A stretch of DNA of 64,000 bases from Prinsepia uniflora (Eukaryota; Streptophyta; Magnoliopsida; Rosales; Rosaceae). A program made the translations under genes and the position numbers. The stretch spans positions 21,642,738-21,706,737 of the forward strand of contig CM064870.1 in assembly GCA_032719365.1 (NCBI GenBank). Reading direction: 5' to 3'. The notes beneath the pieces are model-generated. The model had not been told where the DNA came from and ran no database searches. It was given only the letters and a program-made list of their open reading frames with translations. This document shows, one piece after another, positions 1 through 9,631 of the stretch. Numbering within the stretch: the first letter of the stretch is position 1; each line of letters opens with the position of its first letter.

Positions 1-229
1 GATGGTTAGATTTCAATTCAAAGTTGATGTGCATAAATACAAAGATATTCGCAAAAATGAATTGCTTAACTTGCAACCTAGTTATTTGTCAATTGGCTCC
101 CCCCTTCATCACAAAGTTCTTATGATGTCAAATTCATCTACTTCCCATCTTCATTTTGGGAAATTTGGGTTAGGTGTCGATGAAACATCAAATACCTGAA
201 TTTCTAAACATCAGAGCAGCGTGAGCAAG

Positions 230-3200
230 CTAAGAATTTACTTGTAATCTTCTTCGCAATTCATCAAGCAGTTTTCGGCCCACAGTCGTTATCACCTGAA
301 TAAATCAAGTAAGTGCTGAACTTGTAAATTCAATTTCAAAATTTCTCTCTTTTTAATTTTTTTTTTTTCTGGACCATAATGATATCAAATTGGTGACACA
401 AAGATTTAGTATACCTGCTCCGAGTGTTAAAACAACGACCTCCCGATGAGCGTCCTCAGATATTTGAAATGCTAACTTATCTATTACATCACCCTGCAAA
501 TGATATCCAATTACCATAACCCTTGTTAGTTAACAATTTGGAGAACTGATAGCTTTTCATTTGATCCCGATATGCACCTTATAATCTTTTTGGGTATGTA
601 TGGGTGAGGAACTCCAAAGTTCCCTAGAATGTAGGCTATATTACTATGCATCATCAACAATTGAATAGAGTGCTTGTAAATAACTATCAAGGGAGCACAT
701 GAGCATCGCAAATATAACACCTATCAAGTTATTACATACAAATCCCATCTAAATGTCTTGCATATAAACATTTGCAAATTCCTTGATACTATCAAATTCT
801 TCATTTTTAACTAATTTTGCATAAATCCCTTGGAACTTTGCAGTTCCACACCCAAATATACCCTTAGAAGTCTAGTTTTCCATGCTCTTTCAGAAATCAT
901 TTATCATAAGCAAACTTTTAAACCTTTAGTATTACCAGAGAAGGGATGTATTCAGATGGTGGGCCAACTACAGAAGCAGCTAATTCCCTCCCACCAACAT
1001 TCTGCACATCTGTTTCTCTAGCAGGATAAACCTGAGATCATGCATCAAACCATTTAGCCATTTAGCTATTAGATAATGCAAAGACTTAAGTACCAAGATA
1101 ACTCACCTCCGTAACTACGACTGCATCACGCAGGGCATTGGCAAAGTCATCCTTCAGTGCTGCTAAACGACTGCAAGCTTATCATCAATTAGTCTAGCAC
1201 AATTAAATGAATCACGCAAATGGTAGCATCGTTAATGTCTTGAGTCAATACCTGTAAGTATGAGGCTGGAATACCCACCAGAAGAGACTTCATGGGGAAT
1301 CTCTGGCGTGCAGCTTGTATGACTGCACTAACTTCCGTTGGATGGTGAGCATAATCATCATATATATAGCATCCATATAGCGTGCCAATCATCTCAAAAC
1401 GTCATGAAATGCCTATAAAAAAAATTTTATATGCAACCTCACGAGATTAATTGTATTGTTAACTTGACTTTGGTCATTGGATAATGCTACGACAGTAGCA
1501 ATCACCTGCACAATACAGAACATTTAATTACCGGGCCTCAATAGTTCGATTTTACTAATTAGTGGAAAAATGCCACTAATATGAATGAGAATCAAAACCT
1601 AATTTCTTTTGAAGTGTATTCACCATAAATCGAAAACCATTTTAACAATGCCAAATTTTGCTTATCGCTTACAGAATAATAGCCAAATTTTTAAATCGGA
1701 AGGGAAACATTATACTATGGTATGCAAATGCAACTAATCGCTAATGAGTTGAGGACGTTATGAACTCCTGGAATCTGTATACTGAGGTTTGCTACAAAGC
1801 GCCCCAAATGACACTGCAGGAGAGTGATTAACCAGGGAATAAAATTCATACAACAGTAGGAGTACCCCGGACTTGATTAGAGACCATTTTAACGTACCAG
1901 TGTATAATCGCTGCCGCCCTTCAAATTTGGCATAATTGATGACGCATGCCATTCATTTGAACTTGCGGTTCCATAAGTCGTTATGTGGTAACCACCGGAA
2001 CAGTTTTCCAATGGAATAGACATATGACAATTCCAATTATCTGATCTGAAAGCTTGATCTCCATCCGTCAGCAAGGAAAATGCAGCTTGACTATTGAAAT
2101 TAGAAGTTTTCTTTGTTAGGATATGTAACATAAAATGAAATTTGTAGGTTATAGGGGACACCACAATACAATACATATGTATTCAATACCAAATGGGTGT
2201 AAGCGCTGCTGATAGAACAAACCAAACTGATACGCATATCAAACTATATAGTTTTGATTTCAATTTCAAACAAAAACATGGTTAAGAAACTCACATATAT
2301 GATGCATGATCAATACATATATTATGTTCTATCTCAGTACATGCAACATGGCAATCAGACAGCTAAAACAATGCCAGCCACTTGAACTTATCTGCCGCAC
2401 AAAAATACAATATGCTGCCAATACAGAGAGAGCAATGTACCTATCCCCACATAAAATGAGATGTCCACCCGCCTTGATTCGATTCAGGAACTTTCTGAAT
2501 GTAGCTTTTACTGCCTCCTCGTTTAAAAAAAATATCAACATGCTCCCATTCCAGATTTGTTACAGGTGATAGTCCCAGGAAGCAACCAGCGTATTCATCA
2601 GCCTACTCAAAACATGAAGTGTGTCTGTAACAATATATCTAAAATGAATGGTTTCTTAGAGAACACAGATAAAAAAGGATCAATTTGTCATCCAGAAATA
2701 CGAGTCTTGTTCATTGTTACAGAACAATTAGTGGATTTTCAAAAATAGATAATCAGTCTTTTGTACATTCATACAGTCATACCATTTTTACGAACTCACC
2801 TTATTTGGCCTAAATTATAAAATGAATTTTATTCAACGTTAGTATCAAGTTCAGCCTTATTCGATTAAGATTATATATGTCATGCTCTTACATAAATTTA
2901 AAGCTCAAGAAACTCATGAAATAGATTTCGACTACATTACAATAACTAACGTATAACTCCAGCACAAAATTCTGACCATCACCCAAGATAATGTTTCCTC
3001 CTGAGAACTAGAAAGGAAAGACTTGATCATTTCCAACACTTAATGAAAGAAAGTCAAATTTAACTACTAATTATAAGCGATTGAAAGACTTCAATGTAAA
3101 TCTTATTTGAAGGTAAACACGGGCAAAATGGACAATACAAGAAAGAGAGGCTTTACAAGTAGCATCTGCAAAATTCATATTTTCTGCAGCACTGCATAGA

Positions 3201-5178
3201 GTAAAATGATACCTGCGGCACATGAGCTCCAACAACTGCTGTAAGATTGTCACCCATGGCTTCTAGAACATAAGCAAGCATACTTGCAGTTGTACTCTTT
3301 CCTACAAGTTAATAGTAACTTAAATTTCATCATATTGGGTCGCGGTTATCACTACTACAGTACATTAGTTTTAGGATTGGATAAGCGACATGCCAACTTA
3401 GTTTCGTTGGAGAAATCACAATCCAAGCATAACCATCAATTGTCATTCTATGTTTCATAGGCTTCACAATTCAACCTATAGAAGGAAAAGGAAAAAGAAA
3501 CCAACCAAATTAGTTAATCAAACACGACACAATTAACTAGGAGAACAAGTAGTGAATATGGAAAATTGATAAGTTAAACTTGTGAACTACAATCATAACA
3601 AATTATCACACCAGTGCAAAAAAAAAAAAATCATATCTTTTGGTACTTCTATTTTTTATTTATTTATTTTTTTAAGTACAAGAACAATTGATTTTAAGCA
3701 TGTTGTTCATTTTCTGTGGTTGAAAACATAACTAAAACAACAACCCAATGCCAAGATTCATAAAATTGATTGAGCAATGCTTAAATATTAGGCAGTCGAC
3801 AATTTTTAAGTAGCAACTATATGATTACTATATGATTGAAGAAATATTAGCTTAGAAATATTCTTACCGCTTACCGCAATGAGATTATAGCCCTGTGTCA
3901 ACTTTCCTAACCAATAGTCTCGTTCATGCTTGCAGAAGAAAGATTATGATATGATATTAAGCAGGTCAGTAACATGTAGCTTACTTGGATAAGAAAACAC
4001 TCAACCGTTGAAGTAGCATACGTGACAAACAATATAGCATACTTGGTTATGATTTAGCATAGGAATTGAAACAAACAATTGCGCTCAAACAATCTTAAAA
4101 CTTAGCCTAGTGTAACAGCTAGGCTAAAAATTCAGCCTAAAAATCACAAACCGAAAGAATTTCCAATGTAGTAGCCACAATTACCAAAGTGAATAGATAT
4201 GTACTCACACGGGTACTCCTACAGACTTCGCATACAAGATCTCCACGTTGTTTTGGGGAATAGCACCAGAAACAACCACGGCATCAGGTAATCTTGACAC
4301 AATGTTCCTTTGCATATTTTCCACCGAATGTCCTATATGCAAAACTGCCCCTGATTCCTGTAGCCCGTCCATGAAGCTCTACTCCATTCAATATCCGAGC
4401 CACTGGCCTCATACCCTACCAAAAACAAACAGCTATTAAAATCCAAGGACCTCAAAAAACTCGTTTTCAATAGTCTGCTAAAGTCACTGACGTTGAGAAT
4501 TAGGACGCAAGACAAATGAAATTATACCACTTTACATATATCGGACTTAAAATTTTATACAAGTTTGAGCCGTTAAGATTATTTTCATTTATCTTCCTTC
4601 GACGAACTACAGACAATCCTAAACTTCCCCCAATTTCTTGAACAATAACGCAAAAATTGTTGTAAATTCTTCCATTTCTATCATTTTTCACCAATTCCTC
4701 AGCTAGTTAACACTAACAAAGACTTGGGGCTTGAATCAAGCTTTACCCGTTTGAGAGCAAGCATGGCCAGCGCAGACAATCCACAACCTCCAATCCCAAC
4801 AAAGTGAATCCAACCCTCTCTGTTTCTCAAGCTAACGAATAATCCATCGCTCCCGTCTGTGGCCGTCGTTGAGATTGAGATGCTACCACTGCTTTTCTTA
4901 CTCGAGGATTGCAGGGACTTTCCAGAAAGGTTACTTTTGAACTGAACGGAGATCATCCTTAAAAATATCTGAAGGGGAATCATCGATTGCTCGATAAAAT
5001 TTGTATGGAAAAGGTGGGTTTTGGACAGAGATATTGCCGGGAATACCATTGTGTGATACAGTGATTTTCCCGGGAAAATGGCAGATTTGAAGCTGTGAGA
5101 TACGGGGAGGGACGAAGAGACTATAAGTCCCCGTCTTTTACGCCCAATAAATTTTGAGCATATGTGTCGAATCCCCAA
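230..5178 (-). pseudogene. MurC-like UDP-N-acetylmuramate--L-alanine ligase, unprocessed pseudogene
   Basis: MurC family ligases add L-alanine to UDP-MurNAc in peptidoglycan synthesis; plant homologues are expected to act in plastids. On the minus strand the exons read: 5178-4747, with a basic/Ser-rich leader that could be a transit peptide and then HFVGIGGCGLSALA (Rossmann start); 4415-4209; 3928-3868; 3301-3213; 2624-2441 (ADEYAGCFLGL, TNLEWEHVDIF); 2090-1898 (SIPLENCSGGYHITTYG); 1813-about 1741 (IQIPGVHNVLNSLA); 1505-1252 (YDDYAHHPTEV); 1170-1107; 1031-936; 493-415 (VVVLTLGAG); 295-230. Most junctions keep GT/AG. Lesions: AGAG at 4377-4380 separates two MurC frames in exon 2; in-frame TAG at 2603-2605; frame change near 2524-2532; frame change near 1420; in-frame TGA at 1402-1404; an extra base near 1274-1276; frame change in the last exon. 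Introns are retained, so this is not a retrocopy. Family identity is strong. The exact exon set is inferred, and sequencing error could explain single indels but hardly all of them. Confidence 0.85.
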
Positions 5179-5349
5179 TTCGGCCCAATCCGTTGCAGGC
5201 TTTTATTGAAGGATTAAACCGGCCCGATTATGCCCACTAATCCGTTACAGAGCAAGTTTAATGGTGATTACAAATTTTATTATTTTTTAGGCCTCCTAAT
5301 TTTGATTCCTATAATATTATTTTCACTGAGAGTGCTAGTTGCATGACAG
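5179..5349. other. 5' flank of the MurC-like gene up to the copia insertion
   Basis: About 170 bases lie between the MurC-like start codon and the left copia LTR. Any promoter of the old gene would have been here and in the sequence now displaced beyond 20857. No clear TATA box or other regulatory motif could be assigned. Confidence 0.4.
5345..5349. repeat. Target-site duplication of the copia element, left copy (GACAG)
   Basis: GACAG directly precedes the left LTR and is repeated at 20857-20861 directly after the right LTR. Confidence 0.9.
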
Positions 5350-5547
5350 TGTTGTAAATGTATTAAAGTGTATGATTATTTATGTAATATTATGAAGGGT
5401 AGTTTAGTCATATATAAATAGGTAGATAAGTAATCTTATACTTTGTACAAAATTCTAATCCTATTTCTATATAAGGGTTAGTTAGCTAATGAAATTGATA
5501 GACTAATTAAAGTCTCCATCTTATCTGTTTCATAAGTATTCATAATA
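5350..5547 (+). repeat. Copia 5' LTR
   Basis: 198 bases, starting TGTTGTAAATG and ending in AATA where the right LTR ends in AACA, so the canonical CA end has mutated. It contains TATATAAATAGG and TATATAAGGG, both plausible TATA boxes for the element. Confidence 0.92.
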
Positions 5548-5549
5548 CG

Positions 5550-5563
5550 TTATCAGCACGAAG
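5550..5563 (+). other. Copia primer-binding site
   Basis: TTATCAGCACGAAG lies two bases after the 5' LTR. TATCAGCACGA-type sequences are common primer sites in plant copia elements. The matching tRNA was not verified. Confidence 0.7.
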
Positions 5564-6216
5564 TCTAATCTGCTGAGAAAATTCTCAAAATCCTAAATGT
5601 TTAGGCTTTGCCCAATTCCTCACCCAAAAGAAAATATTTTTGTCCTTTTTGTTCTTCTTGAGTGAAGACCACAAATAGAAATTTGATTTTCCCCTTAATT
5701 TTGGTCAAATCCCTTCATTCCCATGACCGAGATCCCAAATAGTTCCAGAGAAGAGGCCTCCAGGAAAAATTTCATTTTGTCTCTCTCTGTCTCTCTGCTT
5801 CGCCCATCACTGCCAAAAGATGTGAGCACCCAATAGCATGTGGGCTTCATCACGAAGCCTTAGCCCGCCTTCAATGTTCCAATTCGCCTCCAGCCCCACC
5901 ATGTTCGTCGAAGGCTGCTCCATCAGCTTGCCAAGTTTGCTTCTTCTCTCTTCCACAAAACGACGGCAAATCGCTCTACATTTGTCAAGTATACCCTAAC
6001 AAGTTATCTCCTATATTAACAGTCAAGACAGCGAAATGGGCGGTCTGCTTTCTCCCTGATGACTTGTACTTGAGTCTTTATGATAAGAGTGTCAGCATCA
6101 ATAAACCCATCCAATACTTTAGATAAATTTCTTCCACCCCCAGTCATGCTCTTTCTTCCAAAATCGATGCAATGTATCAGAATATTTTGACTTCTTAGGA
6201 TCTTTATTTAAAACAG
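5564..6216. other. Copia leader of unclear origin
   Basis: This stretch contains a pyrimidine-rich CTCTCTGTCTCTCT run near 5780-5800 and no convincing reading frame. It may contain remnants of gag or of a second captured fragment; neither could be shown. Confidence 0.4.
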
Positions 6217-6546
6217 CTATTGTAAACTGTGAAAAATGACTCCACCCTCAAAGGCATTACTGCGAAGTTCCCTTTTGTTGATCTGAGAAAATTTCTCTAT
6301 CTTCCATGTATATTTTCCATATAACTCCGACAGTTTTAGCCCACCATCATCATCATCATCAGAGTCCCAATAAGGGGGCGAGGTGGATGGGGTTCCATTT
6401 TCCACCTGCTCAGAGGACCGCCATTCTGCTAAGGGAATTGATTGATGGAGGAGATTCGGGTCAGGGTCGAATTCTTCATCGGAATATGAATGTGGGATTT
6501 TGTTGCTGGATTCTTCTGCAGGTATAAATTTTATATTTTTGCACAC
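6217..6546 (-). pseudogene. Fragment of a TRAF-like MATH-domain host gene, antisense inside the copia element
   Basis: The minus strand encodes LAEWRSSEQVENGTPSTSPP, an acidic DDDDD run, and then ELYGKYTWKIEKFSQINKRE, the start of a MATH domain. This matches the N-terminal part of the large plant TRAF-like MATH proteins (Arabidopsis TRAF1a/b, MUSE13/14 type), which act as adaptors in NLR turnover and autophagy. The frame starts behind a plausible acceptor (CCTGCAG ending near 6520), and the sequence beyond it resembles an intron. It breaks off just after RSNAFE, so most of the MATH domain and the rest of the roughly 1,100-residue protein are missing. It lies opposite to the copia coding strand. 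Genomic capture by the element, or insertion of gene DNA into it, is inferred. Confidence 0.8.
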
Positions 6547-6790
6547 ATTGATTTCGTATATCTGAAATTTCTTGGATTATGTTGGCGTGAAATGAAAGGG
6601 CATATTTTGATGTGGGTAATTATTAGATTGCTGCCTGAGTTGTTTTAGGTGGGTGATTTTGTGGATCCATGAATAGTATATTTGAAATGATCAGACTTTT
6701 ATTTGGGATAAAACTAAAAGTATATTAGTTTGTGATAGTCAGTAGATTGCTTCTTTGATTGGTTTGCGGAATGATATTTTGGATCTATAA
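6547..6790. other. Intron-like flank of the TRAF-like fragment
   Basis: T-rich non-coding sequence upstream of the acceptor on the minus strand. It shows two diverged direct copies of an approximately 110-base segment (ATTAGATTGCTGCCTGAGTTG near 6625 and AGTAGATTGCTTCTTTGATTG near 6742). Confidence 0.4.
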
Positions 6791-7400
6791 CTTGCATAAT
6801 GGTGATAATATGATTACACGAAGATTAGATGCTATATGATATAACATATGATGATAATATATGATGATATTGATATGATACAATAATTATATGATATGTT
6901 GATAACATGATATGATAATAATGGTACTTGATGATTTGTTATGGTGATGTAACTATTAGAAAATAGAAATTGGATGTTGTCGATGATGATGATGATGATC
7001 ATATGATCCTGGGCATGACAATATGGTAATGTGATGAGAATATGATGATATATATGATAATACATGATAATATGCTATTATTTATGATAATAATGATGAG
7101 GATATATATGTATGATGAGGATATGACATATAATAATGCCACGTTGATGTTATATGATTTGGTATATATGAATATGATTATATGATATAATATGGATGAT
7201 GATGTATATATAATATATGATGATGTATATATAATATATATACACCTGATAATTTGATGATATGATGCCATGCTATGATGTATATATCATGATGATATGT
7301 GATGGTGCGATGATGTAATGGATGTGATGATATATGATGATGAATGTATAATGTGATGATGATGAACGTATGGTGATGATGGGCTAATGATAATTATTTG
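6790..7400. repeat. GATGAT/ATATGATGATA low-complexity block
   Basis: About 600 bases dominated by irregular ATGATGAT, ATATATGATGAT and TGATATGATA repeats. Open frames here on the minus strand (Ile/Tyr-rich) are artefacts of composition. Confidence 0.85.
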
Positions 7401-8395
7401 ATCATATTCAAAATTGGATTGATGTTTAAATTGCTACAAAAATTTGACAATTATGTTTGTTGTTCACAAGATTAATTGAAAAACTGAAAAATTGATCACC
7501 ATACATGCATCACCAAATCCTAGCCTAGCAGGCTATAAACAGCCCATTTGTAGGGTTCGTAAAAGGCCAAACAAATAAATGACCTGAAAAATAAAAGGAA
7601 ACCAACCTAGGAGGCTATCGTACAAAATAGGCCCAGAAGGCTCAAGCTCAAAGGAAGACTTCAAGCCCAATTTGGCAGCCTATAGTCCAGTTGGTTTTAA
7701 ACAAGCTTAGGTCCAGCAGACTTCAAGCCCAATAATATATAGATAGACTTATTGACACCTAATGGGTTGCACATTAGCCCAGAAGACATGACATATGACA
7801 AATTCAGAAGAGAGAATCCACCATATGATCTAGAAGACCAAGTTCCTAAATATGGCCCGACGCATTATATCAATCTATTTAAATCTTATGCTAGAAGCAT
7901 TTGTTGATTGTATACATTCTTTTATGCCTGAAGCATTTATTCAAATAATTATTAAGTTTTATTTAGTGTTTATTTATATTAATTCATTGCTTAAATGTTT
8001 CCTTAAATGAAAAATATTTATTTAGTATTCATTTAAGAATAATATGTGTTTTAATGAACTAGACTTAACATCGAAATATAATTCGGTGATAATGCCGAAT
8101 TCAATCCATATTGCAAGTTATGTATAAGTATCACGCCAGTTACGGATCTCGAGAAACGAACTTAATAGAATGATAAGTCCTTATATATGGAATAAACTGG
8201 TAGTTTGTGTTTCTCAAAATTGAAAATGTGATTTTTCGCTCGAATATGATTTAATTCAATTCAAACACTTATTTTCATGCATGTGACCCATTGAATTAAA
8301 TCTATCAATATGTATGTTTTGTGGGGACGTTTATTGTTTAGCTAACATTGTTATCATACACATTATACTCTGAGAGATATGACAAAAGAACATTG
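7401..8395. other. Decayed copia internal sequence, no readable gene
   Basis: Between the simple repeat and the first recognisable copia coding sequence there is AT-rich sequence with short AGGCTA/AGCCCA-type repeats (7520-7740). No frame with family motifs was found. By position it should be the remains of gag and protease. Confidence 0.4.
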
Positions 8396-9626
8396 TTGAA
8401 TGGTACTGCATTGCCATCAATGATATCTTTTACTCTCCCAAGTTCCAGAAGAACATTGTTAAGATTTACGGATATTCGTTAACGGTTATCACATTGAAAC
8501 CACTAATGACAAGAAAGTGGAATATCTTTGCATAACCTCCAATCAGTATGACCATAAGCATACACTAGAGAAATTAGCCTGAAGCTAACCAAAAGTTAGC
8601 CAGAAGCTAACTAGTACGAGGAATTGCTCATTATGACATGACCAGTTGGGACACCCAGGTCAGAGTAATGATGCGCCATATCCTCAATATATTGCACGGG
8701 CATCCTCCTACTCATAGACACTTTTGTGTTTAATGAGACATGATGTCAAGTTTGCTCGTTAGCAGAAACCGAATATTAGACCATTATATGCAAATATGAG
8801 TTAAGACTCAACCCTTTTCTTGTACGGAATACACGGAAGATTTTGTGGACTTTCCAACCACCATGCAGACCGTTTCGAAAAATAAAATTCATGGTTCAGG
8901 TTGAGATACCGACAAAGTGGTCACCTGCTACACTTTTGTCCACACGCATACCGCGTTTTCTAAACTCTTAGCCCAAATCATTACATTGAGGGTCACACCA
9001 CCCGAATTCTCTTATACAGTTTATAAGACTTGATAATATCGAAGAGTTTAGATGGAAATTATTCGATGACTATTGCATGCCCCTTGGGATTGATGCTGAA
9101 CACCCCTAATGGTCTCACAGAAACACTAATTCACCTTGGTAATGCACACCAAGCTTCTAGTTTCTCACGGGGGCAATGCAATGTTGCATGCAGTAATGTT
9201 GGTCCGGTTGAGGTCAACGCCATCCAACGATGTTATGCGTTACAACTGGTAATTGGGTACGAACCAGCTACTTCGTACTTACGCTTTTATGGGTGTGCAG
9301 TTACGTGCCAATTGTGCCGCCACAACGTACACATATGAGACCTCAACAAAGGAGGGGCATACATGTCAGTCATGCATCCCTATCTATTATACGCTCTCTA
9401 GAGCCCTTGACAGGCGATCTCATTCTAGCAATATTGCGGAGAGTCACTTTGATGAGACAGTCTTCCCTCCATTAGGGGAAGATAAGAACGTGAAACATTC
9501 CTGAAGAACGACGTGAATTGATGTGGAACATCCCCACTATGTCTTATCTTGATCCCCAAATTCACAAAGTAAGAATGAAGTGCGAAGAATTCTAGATTTA
9601 CAGAGTGTAGCTAATAATACATCAGA
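8396..9626 (+). pseudogene. Copia gag-pol remnant: protease end, pre-integrase and integrase
   Basis: Broken frames read GYHIETTND and EYLCITSNQYDHKH (8485-8575, end of protease/pre-integrase), then an HDQLGHPG-like pre-integrase motif (8635-8665). Integrase and post-integrase motifs follow: LQLVIGYEPATSYLRFYGCA (about 9241-9300), YVPIVPPQRTHMRPQQRRG and SLEPLTGDL in a neighbouring frame (9307-9425). Frames change repeatedly, so it cannot encode a protein. The sequence stops at the CGCTT duplication of the nested Ty3 element and resumes at 18748. Confidence 0.85.
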
Positions 9627-9631
9627 CGCTT
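9627..9631. repeat. Target-site duplication of the nested Ty3 element (CGCTT)
   Basis: CGCTT precedes the left Ty3 LTR and recurs at 18743-18747 immediately after the right LTR. Confidence 0.92.

Noticed and set aside
4500..4694. Frame MVKNDRNGRIYNN... on the minus strand
   Set aside because: Falls in the intron between the first two MurC-like exons and has no family motif.
6832..7271. Ile/Tyr-rich frames on the minus strand
   Set aside because: Pure composition effect of the GATGAT/ATATGATGAT block.
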